Of a stretch of DNA of 64,000 nucleotides, positions 1 to 8,586 are shown piece by piece; the stretch's first letter is position 1, and each line of letters begins with the position of its first letter. The position numbers and the translations under genes are program-made. Under the pieces are notes generated by a model. It was not told where the DNA came from and did no database searches. It saw only the letters and a program-made list of their open reading frames with translations. Source of the stretch: CAJCJE01 sp035948315 (GTDB lineage Bacteria; Actinomycetota; Actinomycetes; Mycobacteriales; Pseudonocardiaceae); assembly GCA_035948315.1 (NCBI GenBank), contig DASZJG010000034.1:62001-126000 (forward strand), given 5' to 3'.

Positions 1-700
1 TGGTCACCGTCCCCTGACTGTCCACTGTGAACCGGTAGTCCGCGTCGGTATGTCCGGGCACCGCGACGACCACCAGGCCGCCCCGTTGTGAGCTGCCCGT
101 CGGATAGGTGGACTTGACCGCGGCCGAGGACGAGCCGACGCCGATGCCCTCCGGTGTGGTCACGCCGGCCGGCGCGACGATCACCTGCACACCGGTCGGT
201 GCGCTGCCGCTCACGTAGATGTAGAGCGACTTGTTCACCTGCGCGGTGGGGGCAGGCCCGGACGGGGCCGGTCGGGTGTCGTCGTAGATCGTGCAGTCCT
301 TGACCGTGCGGACCCGGTTGGTGACCAGCTCGGTCGCCAACGCCTGCTGCGCGGACATGCCCAGGGTGAGGTCGCCGTAGCCGTCCGGGCCGAGCACCGC
401 GGCGGCCGGCGCGGGCGTCGGCGCGAGGGTCTGGTAGCTGGACGTGGGCAGGCCGGACGGGTTCGCGGACTGCACCTGGCCGGGCCGGATCGCGTGGCCT
501 GCGATCAGTCCGCCGGCCAGCAGCACCGCGGCCACCCCGAGCGCGCCACCGGTCGCCAGCACCGCGGTCCGCCTGCGCCGACGGCGTTTCGCCCCGGCCA
601 GCACCGAGGACACCGCGTCCTCGCCCGGCGCGACCGACAATCGCTGATCGGCGAACAGGGCGCGCAGGTCAGCGTCCAGATCGTCGTCCTCGGATGTCAC
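1..700 (-). CDS. Partial single-pass membrane protein, anti-sigma-like partner of the adjacent sigma factor
   Basis: The C-terminus lies outside the window; 233 codons are visible. The start is a GTG at 700 whose GTGA overlaps the TGA of the upstream sigma gene, so the two are translationally coupled. The visible protein has an acidic cytoplasmic N-terminus (TSEDDDLDADLRALF), an Arg-rich stretch near residues 40-46, one membrane helix at about 47-68, a Pro/Ala linker and an extracytoplasmic domain containing GDLTLGMSAQQAL near residue 105. This is the usual arrangement of the membrane partner encoded after SigE-family sigma factors. I infer an anti-sigma role from the pairing; no zinc-finger HxxxCxxC motif is visible, so it is not a classical ZAS protein. 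It could instead be a secreted-domain sensor of unknown ligand. Confidence 0.75.
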   Translation of the reverse strand, partial: MTSEDDDLDADLRALFADQRLSVAPGEDAVSSVLAGAKRRRRRRTAVLATGGALGVAAVLLAGGLIAGHAIRPGQVQSANPSGLPTSSYQTLAPTPAPAAAVLGPDGYGDLTLGMSAQQALATELVTNRVRTVKDCTIYDDTRPAPSGPAPTAQVNKSLYIYVSGSAPTGVQVIVAPAGVTTPEGIGVGSSSAAVKSTYPTGSSQRGGLVVVAVPGHTDADYRFTVDSQGTVT

Positions 701-1245
701 GCCGACCTCCCCTCGGACAGTTCCGCGCGCCGCGCGCGCAGCGTCGCCATCGCCTTGCTGGCCTGAGATTTCACCGTTCCGGTGCTGACCCCGAGGCTGT
801 CCGCGATCTCCGCCTCGGACAGCCCGTCGTAGTAGCGCAGCACGATCACCGCGCGCTGCCTGGGCGGCAGTGCGCGCAGGGCCTGCCACAGCGGCTCGGA
901 CTCGAAGCGGTCCGCCTGGTAGACGGCGTCGCCCTCGGGCGCGTCCGCGACCAGCCGCTCCATCCTGTGCCGGCGCCATCGGCTGATGTTCGCGTTGGCC
1001 ATCGCGCGGCGCGCGTAGGCCACCGGGTCGCCAGTCTTGCGCGCCACCGACGACCAGCGCGCGCCGATCTTCTCCAGCACGGTCTGCACCAGGTCGGCCG
1101 CGTCGTGCGGGTTGCCGGTCAACGCGTGGCCGTAGCGGAGCAGGCCGGGCATGGCGGCCCGCACGAACTCGGTGAAGTCCGTGCCGTCGGCCATCCGTTC
1201 CTCTCCCGGTCGCCGCACGTCCAGCGCGGTTGCCGGTGCTGGCAT
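697..1245 (-). CDS. SigE-family ECF RNA polymerase sigma factor
   Basis: A group 4 sigma factor of about 165-182 residues. The region 2 core (GHALTGNPHDAADLVQTVLEK) is followed by region 4 with RQRAVIVLRYYDGLSEAEIADSLGVSTGTVKS, a textbook helix-turn-helix for -35 recognition. Two starts are plausible: ATG at 1245 preceded by AGGAGG at ideal spacing (used here), or ATG at 1194 (MADGTDFTEF) preceded by GGGAGAGG, which matches the usual N-terminus of the family. Its stop overlaps the GTG of the membrane partner. The sigma factor is presumably held by that partner and released by an envelope signal, which is inference. Confidence 0.88.
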   Translation of the reverse strand: MPAPATALDVRRPGEERMADGTDFTEFVRAAMPGLLRYGHALTGNPHDAADLVQTVLEKIGARWSSVARKTGDPVAYARRAMANANISRWRRHRMERLVADAPEGDAVYQADRFESEPLWQALRALPPRQRAVIVLRYYDGLSEAEIADSLGVSTGTVKSQASKAMATLRARRAELSEGRSA

Positions 1246-1303
1246 GGACCCCTCCTGCTGCCATCTGCTGGCCTGGACAGGAGGTACACGCACGGGCGCC
1301 GGC

Positions 1304-1666
1304 TCAGGTTGCCTCGTACCTCGCGAGTGACGCGGGTAACGCGAAGCTGCCGTCCGGGCGCGGCGGGAAGTCGTGCACGGCGAGCACCGCCGAGACCGGG
1401 ATCGGGCCGTACACGTGCGGGAACCACGGGCCGGCCGGGTCCTCGCCGTCGCCCGGCTCCCAGCGCAGCGGCACGCCGAGCCTGCTCGGGTCGATCTCGA
1501 CCAGCAGCATGTCCGGCCTGCCGGCGAACAGGCGGTTCGCCGGCAGGTGCGCCGTGCCCGGATCCGAGCAGTGCACGTAGCCGACGTCGGCCAGCGACGG
1601 GGCGGTGATCGCGCCTGCCGCGCTCGCCGCCGCCCAGTCGTCGCGGCCGATGATGTGCAGGATCAT
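1304..1666 (-). CDS. DUF952 family protein
   Basis: A 120-residue protein starting MILHIIGRDDW, with the pattern seen in DUF952 proteins: an aromatic/His start strand, YVHCSDPGTAHLPANRLF, a LLVEIDP strand and the WFPHVYGPIP motif near residues 81-90. The family resembles the ADP-ribosyltransferase/RNA 2'-phosphotransferase-like fold but its reaction is unknown. The ATG shares its A with the TGA of the upstream DUF5926 gene (TGATG), implying co-translation. No membrane segment or signal peptide is visible. Confidence 0.85.
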   Translation of the reverse strand: MILHIIGRDDWAAASAAGAITAPSLADVGYVHCSDPGTAHLPANRLFAGRPDMLLVEIDPSRLGVPLRWEPGDGEDPAGPWFPHVYGPIPVSAVLAVHDFPPRPDGSFALPASLARYEAT

Positions 1667-2628
1667 CAGCGCAGGGTGACCTGGCGGCCGCGCAGGCCGT
1701 CGCGCGCCCGCCGCTCCGCTTCGGTGATCGGTTCGCTGTCCAGCGACGCGAGTGCCTTCTCCAGGCGTTCGCCCAGCGCGGCGGCCGGCTCGTCCCATTC
1801 GCGCGCGTGCATCTCCGGGTCCAGGTCCCAGACCGGGACCAGCACGCCGTGCGCGCGGAACGAACCCGCGAACCGGGAACCCTCGCCCAGATCCAGCTCG
1901 CCCTGCGCGGACAACCGCGCCATGGCCGCCAGCAGCTGCTCCTCCGGCTCCGGCCGCACCCAGCGCAGATGTGCCTTCTGACCGGCGTCCACCCAGTACG
2001 CGGCCTGCACGTGCGCGCCCCGCAGCCGGTCGGTGGGCAGGATGGCTGCGTTGGCGCGCTCCAGCGACAGCGCGACCTCGCCGGTGGGCTCCGAGCTGTC
2101 CGCCGGCATCCACCAGGAGAAGTCCGGGTGCAGCTCGGGGACCAGGGCCGCGGTCGGGTCGATCAGGTCGACGAGGTGCTCAGCCGCGTCCGGCTCGGTG
2201 TCCTCCGGCGGCAGGACGGAGAGCACGTCGCCGGGCTCGGCGGTCAGCGCCCAGCGGATGCTGCGCGCGACATCACGGCCGACGTCGTTGGAGTGCACCT
2301 GGACCTGCATGCCCACGAAGGCCGTGCCGTCCGAGCGGACCAGCGCGGCCGCGGCCACCGGCAGCACCGTGGCCAGCGTGATCTCGCGCTCGGGCGAACC
2401 GAGCAGCGGCAGCGGCGCGGTGGCAGACGGGACGAACTCGCGCAGCGCGACCAGCTCGCACTCGGCGGCCAGCCCGCCGAACGGACGCGCGACGAGCACC
2501 TCGGGCGGACCGCCCGCGGCACCGTGGCATGCCTTGTAGCGCCGGCCCGAGCCGCACGGGCAGGGTTGGCGCGGGTTGAGCCCCTCCCGCACCTTGGCCG
2601 TGTGCTTGACCGCCGTCCGCTTGGCCAC
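1666..2628 (-). CDS. DUF5926 family protein with N-terminal SEC-C zinc motif
   Basis: A 320-residue actinobacterial protein of unknown function. The start is GTG at 2628 (VAKRTAVKHTAK), chosen because AAAGGAG lies just upstream. Near the N-terminus, residues 22-35 contain CPCGSGRRYKACH, the SEC-C metal-binding signature known from SecA and UPF0225 proteins. The rest is a soluble alpha/beta protein with no membrane helices, ending in an Arg-rich tail. SEC-C motifs bind zinc and often contact ribosomes or nucleic acid, but here that is inference. It is the first gene of a two-gene unit with DUF952. Confidence 0.87.
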   Translation of the reverse strand: MAKRTAVKHTAKVREGLNPRQPCPCGSGRRYKACHGAAGGPPEVLVARPFGGLAAECELVALREFVPSATAPLPLLGSPEREITLATVLPVAAAALVRSDGTAFVGMQVQVHSNDVGRDVARSIRWALTAEPGDVLSVLPPEDTEPDAAEHLVDLIDPTAALVPELHPDFSWWMPADSSEPTGEVALSLERANAAILPTDRLRGAHVQAAYWVDAGQKAHLRWVRPEPEEQLLAAMARLSAQGELDLGEGSRFAGSFRAHGVLVPVWDLDPEMHAREWDEPAAALGERLEKALASLDSEPITEAERRARDGLRGRQVTLR

Positions 2629-2684
2629 CTGGTCTCCTTTGCCGCTGGATATCCACCCAAAAAAAGACACTGCGCCCGACGAGG

Positions 2685-3431
2685 TTAGTCGGCGAGGCGT
2701 TGCCGCGTTGCGACCGGGGAGTTGGTGGCCAGCCAGCGCACACCCAGCCGCTGGCACAGCGCGATGTCCGCCGGGTCGTCCACGGTCCAGACGTAGGTCT
2801 CGTGGCCGCGCGAGCGCGCCCTGGCCACATATCCCGGGTCGGCGCGGAGCAGGTGGATGCCGGGGCCGGTCAGGTCGGCCCAGGGCGGCAGCGACCCGTC
2901 CTTGCGCAGCGGATGGATCGAGTTGAGCAGCAGCACCGTGGGCAGCTCGGGCGCGTGCCGGTGCATCCTGCGCACCGCGCGGGCCGAGAAGGACATCATC
3001 AACACCGGCGATTCGGCCTTGTGCCTGGGCCTGGCCAGTCCGAAGCGGGACAGCGTGGCCAGCAGCTTCGCCTCGACCAGACCGGCGTAGCGGACCGGAT
3101 GCTTGGTCTCCACGAACAGCGTGACCGGCCGGCCCGCATCCCGGACCAGGCCGAGCAGCGCCTCGAAGGTGAGCACGCCCGGCTCGTCCTCGACGCCGAA
3201 GTCCAGTTCGGTCAGCCGCGCCAGGGCCAGCTCGCTGACCACGCCGCGGCCGGAGGAGGTCCGGTTCACCGTGCGGTCGTGCACGCAGACCAGGTGGCCG
3301 TCGCGGCTGAGCCGGACATCGCACTCCACGCCGTCCGCGCCCTGCTCGATGGCCAGCTCGTAGGCGGCCAGGGTGTGCTCGGCGAGATGCGCCGACGCAC
3401 CGCGATGCGCGACCACCAGCGGAGGTGTCAA
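2685..3431 (-). CDS. Glycerophosphodiester phosphodiesterase
   Basis: A 248-residue GDPD-family TIM-barrel hydrolase that cleaves glycerophosphodiesters to glycerol 3-phosphate and an alcohol. Visible catalytic signatures are VAHRGASAHLAEHTLAAYELA at the N-terminus (the HR and NT/HT region), GADGVECDVRLSRDGHLVCVHD with the metal-binding E and D and the catalytic H, and FVETKHP. The C-terminal ETYVWTVDDPADI matches the usual W-T-V strand. There is no signal peptide, so it is probably cytosolic. The chosen start is TTG at 3431, whose TTGA overlaps the stop of the upstream DUF4328 gene. An internal GTG at 3416 is possible, and no good ribosome-binding site is seen for either. Confidence 0.9.
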   Translation of the reverse strand: MTPPLVVAHRGASAHLAEHTLAAYELAIEQGADGVECDVRLSRDGHLVCVHDRTVNRTSSGRGVVSELALARLTELDFGVEDEPGVLTFEALLGLVRDAGRPVTLFVETKHPVRYAGLVEAKLLATLSRFGLARPRHKAESPVLMMSFSARAVRRMHRHAPELPTVLLLNSIHPLRKDGSLPPWADLTGPGIHLLRADPGYVARARSRGHETYVWTVDDPADIALCQRLGVRWLATNSPVATRQRLAD

Positions 3432-4366
3432 CGCAGGGAGCCGGCGGGACGGGCCGGGCGCAGTTCGGGCTCCGGCGCGTCGCGCACGGCGACGACCTCG
3501 CCGATGCCGATCGCGGGAGCCCCGGTCGGCGCGAGCAGCCCGGTGATCATCCGCAACACCAGCACGGTCAGCACCGCGACGCCGACCGCGACCAGGTCGG
3601 TGACGGCATGCCAGAGCACGTCGTCGGCCATGGCCTGCAGGCTCGTGCCCAGCCCGACCAGCAGCGTGCCGATGGCGAGCACCTCGCCCACCACCCACGC
3701 TCCCCACCAGGCCAGCACCAGCCGGGACGGCTTGGGCCGGGCGGTGACGGGCGCGCCGAGCGCGGCGTGTTCGAGTTCGGCGAGCACGCTGCCGGCCACG
3801 AACAGGTTCAGCACCGGCGTGAGCACGCCGACCAGCAGCTGCCAGGTCGGGCGCGCGGACGCGTAGCCCGCGGCCTTCGCGGCCAGCTCGCCCGCCATCA
3901 GCAGCCAGCGGACGGTCAGCACCAGCACCACGATGCCGAGCACCACCGCCAGCAGCGCGCTGATCAGCACGAGCAGGTCGGAGGCGGCCACCACGGACGC
4001 GGAGAGTGCCTCGTCGCGGCCGAGCACCAGCAGCGTGTACCGCCAGATCTCCCCGCCGCCCGCGATCAGCGCGCTGGCCGCGACCACCCAGAGCAGCAGC
4101 TCGGTGAGCATGGCCTGCCGGACCAGCCCGGCCCGGCTGGCTTCGGGCCTGCGCACCGTGCCGGGCACGCTGCTGCTGGCCCGCCAGGCCAGCCTGGGCA
4201 GGCCCCAGCGGGGCGCCGCCGGGTATTCGGGCGGGCCGAGGTAGGGAGCCGGGCGCGGGAGGGGCCGGGGCGCGTTCGACACGCCGGGCGGCGGGGTCGC
4301 CACCCAGGTGAACCACTGCGCGCCGGGATAGCCGCCGGGGCGGTACGGCTGATGGGGCTGGGCCAT
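3428..4366 (-). CDS. DUF4328 family multi-pass membrane protein
   Basis: 312 residues. A Pro/Gly/Tyr-rich cytoplasmic N-terminus (about 1-60, with QWFTWVATPPPG) is followed by about six hydrophobic helices, including LLLWVVAASALIAG, LLVLISALLAVVLGIVVLVLTVRWLL and LVAVGVAVLTVLVLRMITGL. Between helices, a W..NL (TWQLLVGVLTPVLNLF) and LAWWGAWV pattern is typical of DUF4328. The function is unknown. It is translationally coupled to the downstream phosphodiesterase gene by TTGA overlap, so it could assist lipid or phosphodiester turnover at the membrane, which is only a guess. Confidence 0.85.
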   Translation of the reverse strand: MAQPHQPYRPGGYPGAQWFTWVATPPPGVSNAPRPLPRPAPYLGPPEYPAAPRWGLPRLAWRASSSVPGTVRRPEASRAGLVRQAMLTELLLWVVAASALIAGGGEIWRYTLLVLGRDEALSASVVAASDLLVLISALLAVVLGIVVLVLTVRWLLMAGELAAKAAGYASARPTWQLLVGVLTPVLNLFVAGSVLAELEHAALGAPVTARPKPSRLVLAWWGAWVVGEVLAIGTLLVGLGTSLQAMADDVLWHAVTDLVAVGVAVLTVLVLRMITGLLAPTGAPAIGIGEVVAVRDAPEPELRPARPAGSLR

Positions 4367-4373
4367 GGTCGAC

Positions 4374-4721
4374 TCAGATGACGGTCGGCTCGGCGCCGGG
4401 GGTCTCGCCGGTCATCGGCTTGCCGGCCGCCTGCCAGGATTGCATGCCGCCGTCCACGTTGGTGGCGTCCCAGCCGTTTGCGTTGAGGTACGCGGTGGCG
4501 CGGGCCGACCGGCCGCCGGCCCGGCACACCACGTACAGCGTGTTGTCGGCGGGCAGTTCGCCGAGCCGGGCGGCGAGTTCACCGAGCGGGATGTGCAGCG
4601 CGTTCGGCGCGTGGCCCGCCTGCCACTCGTCGTCCTCGCGCACGTCGAGCAGGGTGGTGTTGGCGGGCAGCTCGTCGGCGACGTCCGCGACGGTCACGCT
4701 GGGCACGGTCTGTGGGTTCAC
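4374..4721 (-). CDS. Single-domain rhodanese-like protein
   Basis: 115 residues forming one rhodanese domain. The sequence shows LLDVREDDEWQAGHAPNALHIPL, the substrate loop VVCRAGGRSA with the catalytic Cys66, and a C-terminal GGMQSWQAAG motif. Such proteins carry sulfur as a cysteine persulfide. The loop CRAGGRS fits small sulfane-sulfur transferases. It starts 7 bp upstream of the DUF4328 gene on the same strand and may be co-transcribed. It is cytosolic with no targeting signal. Confidence 0.92.
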   Translation of the reverse strand: MNPQTVPSVTVADVADELPANTTLLDVREDDEWQAGHAPNALHIPLGELAARLGELPADNTLYVVCRAGGRSARATAYLNANGWDATNVDGGMQSWQAAGKPMTGETPGAEPTVI

Positions 4722-4752
4722 GCCACGAGCTTGCCATGCGAAGCGGTCGGCG

Positions 4753-5700
4753 TCATGGCGCGTTCGCCACTCCGATGGCGACCTCCACCAACTGGGCCAT
4801 GGACAGCGCGGGCGGCCAGGCGAAGCCGGTCGGGTAGACCTTGCTCGGCGGCACCTCCGGTCCGCTCGACGGCACCGAGGGCGAGACGAAGCTGGCCGCG
4901 TTGACCGCCTCGGTCACGTCGTAGCGGATGCCGTCCTGGGCGTAGAGCCGCACCCGCAGGTAGGTCGCGCCGTCGGCGCTCACCGCGACCGCCGGGTACT
5001 CGACGGCCAGCATGGTCCTGTTGACCTGATGGATGGAGGAGGTGCCGGCGCAGTCCGTCGGCATCGGCTGCTCGGACTTCAGGTCCTGGGCGACGGCCAT
5101 GCCCTCGTCGCCGCCGTAGACGCTGGTGGACACCGACACCAGGGTCTGCTGGCCGTGCCAGTCGACCACGACCGACTGCGAGGCGGTCCGCCCCACCTCG
5201 TCCAGCTCACCGGCGACCGCCGGCCTGACCTGCGCCGCGGCGCCGGGCTGCAGCGCGATGGTCCGCGCGGTGAACGTGGTGAGCTTGGCCGTGCTCAGCG
5301 GCACCCACTTGGCGGGGCCGGCCATGGCCGGGAAGATGCAGGCCGCGTCCGGCCCGTAGAAGTCCTGGTTCCCGTCCGAGGTCGGCGGGTTCGACGTGGT
5401 GGACAGCGTCTGCGAGGTCATCGGCAGCGACGTGCCCGGTCCGGCCGCGCTGGTCCGGTCCGACGCGCCGAGCCTGCCCAGCAGGGTCGCGCCGAGCGCG
5501 ACCGCGCCGATCAGCACGACCGCGGCCACCGAGGCGCTGACCACCTGCAACCGGGCCCGCCGCCGACCGCGTCGCACGATCTCCCCGAGATCGGTGCGCG
5601 CCGGCGGCACCTGCTGCCCGTCGACGGCGGCGAGCAGCGCATCGCGCACCCGGTCCTCATCGGCAAGCAGCTCGGTCAGCTCGTCGTCGTCCTCCAGCAT
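4753..5700 (-). CDS. Single-pass membrane protein, partner of second sigma factor
   Basis: 315 residues. An acidic cytoplasmic N-terminus (MLEDDDELTELLADEDRVRDALL), a basic patch (RRGRRRAR) and one membrane helix at about 51-74 (LQVVSASVAAVVLIGAVALGATLL) precede a Thr/Ser-rich linker and a large extracytoplasmic domain. That domain has two Cys residues (AACIFP and DCAG) that could form a disulfide. It follows the sigma gene by 6 bp, the same arrangement as the pair at the window start. I infer an anti-sigma or signal-input role; no zinc-finger motif is present. Ligand and binding mode cannot be read from the sequence. Confidence 0.8.
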   Translation of the reverse strand: MLEDDDELTELLADEDRVRDALLAAVDGQQVPPARTDLGEIVRRGRRRARLQVVSASVAAVVLIGAVALGATLLGRLGASDRTSAAGPGTSLPMTSQTLSTTSNPPTSDGNQDFYGPDAACIFPAMAGPAKWVPLSTAKLTTFTARTIALQPGAAAQVRPAVAGELDEVGRTASQSVVVDWHGQQTLVSVSTSVYGGDEGMAVAQDLKSEQPMPTDCAGTSSIHQVNRTMLAVEYPAVAVSADGATYLRVRLYAQDGIRYDVTEAVNAASFVSPSVPSSGPEVPPSKVYPTGFAWPPALSMAQLVEVAIGVANAP

Positions 5701-5706
5701 CTCTTC

Positions 5707-6288
5707 TCACCCCATTCGCGCTACGGCTCGTCGTTGCAACGGTTGTCCCGCGACATCCTGGTATGCCGCGCGCAGGGCGGCCAGGCCCCGCGAAGTCTGA
5801 CTCTTGACCGTGCCCTGCGAGCAGCGCAGCGCCTCCGCGACCTGCTCGATGGACATGTCCTGCACGAAGCGCAGCACCAGCACGGCGCGCTGCCCCTCCG
5901 GCACCTTGTGCAGGGCCGCGAACAGCGCGTGCCGCTCGTCGATCTGCGTCTCGACCGACGCGATCGGCGAGTCCGGCACCTCGGCGACCGCCTGCTCCTT
6001 GGCCCGCCCCCGACGCCGCGTGTCCAGGAAACTCCTGGTCACCACCGTACGGAGGTATGCCTCGGCGGTTTCCGGGCGGACCCGGCTCCAGTGCGCGTAC
6101 ATCCGGACGAAGGCGGTCTGGGCGATCTCCTCCGCCTCGTTCCAGTTGCCGCACAGGGCGTAGGCGATCCGGCGGGCCGGGGTGAACCAGGCCGCGAAGA
6201 AGTCCGCGAACTCGTCGGCCTTGCCCGGCCTGCTCCGAGCGGTGGGGGGTGCCGACCCGCGTTCGGCAGCCCGCGACCACCTGCTCAT
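5707..6288 (-). CDS. SigE-family ECF RNA polymerase sigma factor
   Basis: 193 residues. Region 2 (ADFFAAWFTPARRIAYALCGNWNEAEEIAQTAFVRMYAHW) and region 4 (VPEGQRAVLVLRFVQDMSIEQVAEALRCSQGTVKSQTSRGL) are clear, so this is a promoter-recognising ECF sigma factor. Its C-terminus carries an unusual short basic tail after the helix-turn-helix. The downstream membrane protein is probably its regulator. With the pair at the window start this makes two independent sigma/membrane-protein modules within 6 kb. The promoter set it reads is unknown. Confidence 0.9.
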   Translation of the reverse strand: MSRWSRAAERGSAPPTARSRPGKADEFADFFAAWFTPARRIAYALCGNWNEAEEIAQTAFVRMYAHWSRVRPETAEAYLRTVVTRSFLDTRRRGRAKEQAVAEVPDSPIASVETQIDERHALFAALHKVPEGQRAVLVLRFVQDMSIEQVAEALRCSQGTVKSQTSRGLAALRAAYQDVAGQPLQRRAVARMG

Positions 6289-6366
6289 ACATCCCTCCGC
6301 CCGGTACGCCTCACCCGTTGATACGCGGTGGGCGCGGCTTCGGTTGCTTCGAGACTTGAAAAATCT

Positions 6367-8148
6367 TCAGCGACGGTGTCTGCCGTCGGTGATGCGCAGC
6401 TGCTCCTCGGTGGCGCCGAAGCGGTCGATGTCGCGGTCGCGCATGAAACCCAGCGGGTCCGGCGCGTGCATGCGCAGCAGCATCCTGCTCACGTCCGGCG
6501 GCCGCCGGTTCTGCGTCGCCTTGCTGACCACGTACACGGTGGCGAAGGCGATCGGCACGGTGACCAGCGCGGGCTGCACCACCAGCCACGGCGCCCAGCG
6601 GCCGGTGAACTCGCTGACGATGTTGAGCACCAGCGCGGTGAGCACCAGGCCCCCGCCGACCACGATGCCGGCGGCGGCACCGACCCAGGTCAGCTTCGGC
6701 CACCACACCCCGGCCAGCAGCACCGGGCAGAAGGTGGACGCGGCCAGCGCGAAGGACAGGCCGACCGACAGCGACACCTCGGTGGAGGGCAGCACGATGG
6801 CCAGCGCCGTGGGCACCGCGGCGGCGATCACCGTGGCCACCCGGAAATCGCGTACCCGGCCGGGCAGCAGCTCGGTGGACAGCACCCCGGCCACGCTCAC
6901 GATCAGCCCGGAGGACACCGAGAGGAACGCGGCGAACGCGCCGGCCACGATGATCGCGGCCAGGATCTCGCCGACCGGTCCGGGCAGCACGGTCGTGGGC
7001 AGCAGCAGGATCGCCGCGTCGGACTGGCCGGTGACCAGCAGCTGCGGCACGTAGAGCCGGGACAGCACGCCCAGCGCGGTCGGGAACAGGTAGAACAGGC
7101 CGAGCAGCAGCAGCACGTGCAGGGTGGTGCGGCGAGCCGCCTTGCCGTTCGGGTTGGTGTAGAAGCGAACCAGCACGTGCGGCAGGCCCATGGTGCCCAG
7201 GAACAGCGCCAGGATCAGCGAGTACGTACTCAGCAGGACGGACAGGCCGCCGTCCTGCGGGCGCAGCCACAGCGCGTTGGTCGGCGGCGCGCCTACCACG
7301 TTGGGCACCGCGGAGCCCTTGGTGAAGCTCAGCGTGGTGCCCTTGTCGATGTCGTGGTTCTGGCCCGGATACCAGGTGACCATGCCGTCGGCGCGGTTGT
7401 GGTCGATGGTGCCGTTCGCGGTCAGCTGCACCGGCGTGTGCGCCTGGAGCTGCACCGAGGTGTCGATGGTGACCGTGGTGTCCCTCGGGAACACCGGCGG
7501 CACGTTGCCGCTCAGCGACGCCTGCCCGGCGTGGTTGGTGACGAACACCGCGATCAGCACGAACGTCGGCACCAGCAGCGCGAACAGCTTCACCCAGTAC
7601 TGGAACGCCTGCACCACGGTGATCGAGCGCATGCCGCCGCCGAACACGTTGATCGTGACCAGCGCGACGACCACGACCTCGCCGACCCAGCCTGGCACCG
7701 GCATGATCGTGCCCAGGGTCAGCCCGGCCGCCTGGAGCTGCGGCAGCAGGTAGGCGATGCCGATGATGATCACGAAGACCGTGCACAGTCCGCGCAGCCC
7801 GGTCGAGCCCAGCCGCGCCTCGACGAAGTCCGGCACGGTGTAGGCACCGGAGCGGCGCAGCGGCGCGGCCACGAACAGCAGCAGCGCCAGGAAGCCCGCG
7901 GTGAACCCGACCCCGTACCAGAGCGAGTCGATGCCGTCGGAGAGGACCAGTCCCGCGATGCCCAGGAAGGACGCCGCCGAGATGTACTCACCGGTGATCG
8001 CGGCCGCGTTGCGGCGGGACCGCACGATGCGACTCGCGAGCAGGAAGTCGGCCGTCGTGTTGGCCCGTCGCGAACTGTGAAAGCCCAGGTAGAACGTGAC
8101 GACACCGATGACACCGATGCCGCCGATGGCCCACGGGTTCAGTTCCAC
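6367..8148 (-). CDS. Sodium:solute symporter (cation/acetate-type, ActP/MctC-like)
   Basis: A 593-residue SSS-family transporter with about 13 membrane helices. GEYISAASFLGIAGLV (residues 53-68) and the VVQAFQYWVKLFAL helix (178-191) match the sodium symporter signatures, and LGTMGLPHVLVRFYTNP (317-333) is typical of acetate/pyruvate-type members. Probable substrates are short monocarboxylates driven by a cation gradient. An extracytoplasmic insertion of about 100 residues (204-302, beta-rich, many Thr/Asp) sits before the conserved GTMGLPH helix. It starts with GTG 19 bp after the DUF485-like gene, at the end of an operon with a LytS/LytTR pair that probably controls it. Confidence 0.92.
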   Translation of the reverse strand: MELNPWAIGGIGVIGVVTFYLGFHSSRRANTTADFLLASRIVRSRRNAAAITGEYISAASFLGIAGLVLSDGIDSLWYGVGFTAGFLALLLFVAAPLRRSGAYTVPDFVEARLGSTGLRGLCTVFVIIIGIAYLLPQLQAAGLTLGTIMPVPGWVGEVVVVALVTINVFGGGMRSITVVQAFQYWVKLFALLVPTFVLIAVFVTNHAGQASLSGNVPPVFPRDTTVTIDTSVQLQAHTPVQLTANGTIDHNRADGMVTWYPGQNHDIDKGTTLSFTKGSAVPNVVGAPPTNALWLRPQDGGLSVLLSTYSLILALFLGTMGLPHVLVRFYTNPNGKAARRTTLHVLLLLGLFYLFPTALGVLSRLYVPQLLVTGQSDAAILLLPTTVLPGPVGEILAAIIVAGAFAAFLSVSSGLIVSVAGVLSTELLPGRVRDFRVATVIAAAVPTALAIVLPSTEVSLSVGLSFALAASTFCPVLLAGVWWPKLTWVGAAAGIVVGGGLVLTALVLNIVSEFTGRWAPWLVVQPALVTVPIAFATVYVVSKATQNRRPPDVSRMLLRMHAPDPLGFMRDRDIDRFGATEEQLRITDGRHRR

Positions 8149-8167
8149 GGATCCGCTCTGGGGTTGC

Positions 8168-8584
8168 TCAGCTCTCGACCATGTTCACGAAGTCCTTTTC
8201 GTGCCGTTCGGCAAGGCGGTTGTACCAGTAGCCGATGGCGAACAGCACAGGAAAGGGTAGGACGCCCAGCAGCAACCAGGGCAGGCGGAGCCCGAATACA
8301 CACAGATTGGCGAACGTGGGCGAGAGATAGAAGGCCAGCGGCAGGCCGGCCAGCGGGATCCCGACCAGCGCGGCCAGGCCGACCGCCATCCGCAGCTGGG
8401 CCCGGACCAGGTTGCGCACCAGCGCCTCGCCGACGCTGGTCTGCTCCTCCAGCTCGGTGATGGTGCGCAGCACGGTCACCGGGTTGCGCGAGTCGTTGAG
8501 CACCACCCGCTTGCGGCGCGGCGGTTTGCCGTTGTCCGAGGGCGGTGGCTCCTTGGGGCCGTTCTCGCCGGCGTGCTTGCTCAT
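8168..8584 (-). CDS. DUF485-like small membrane protein of symporter operon
   Basis: 138 residues. A Lys/Pro-rich cytoplasmic N-terminus of about 45 residues precedes two hydrophobic helices (LAALVGIPLAGLPLAFYL and LRLPWLLLGVLPFPVLFAIGYWY) and a charged C-terminus RLAERHEKDF. Size, two-helix topology and the position directly before an acetate-type symporter fit the DUF485 family, whose members accompany ActP transporters. It is likely an accessory subunit, which is inference. It begins 2 bp after the LytTR regulator stop, so the whole group is one transcription unit. Confidence 0.82.
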   Translation of the reverse strand: MSKHAGENGPKEPPPSDNGKPPRRKRVVLNDSRNPVTVLRTITELEEQTSVGEALVRNLVRAQLRMAVGLAALVGIPLAGLPLAFYLSPTFANLCVFGLRLPWLLLGVLPFPVLFAIGYWYNRLAERHEKDFVNMVES

Positions 8585-8586
8585 GC

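Noticed and set aside
4378..8460. Long plus-strand frames across the rhodanese, sigma factor and symporter genes
   Set aside because: Shadow frames of minus-strand genes; repetitive His/Gln/Arg composition, no recognisable fold, no ribosome-binding sites.
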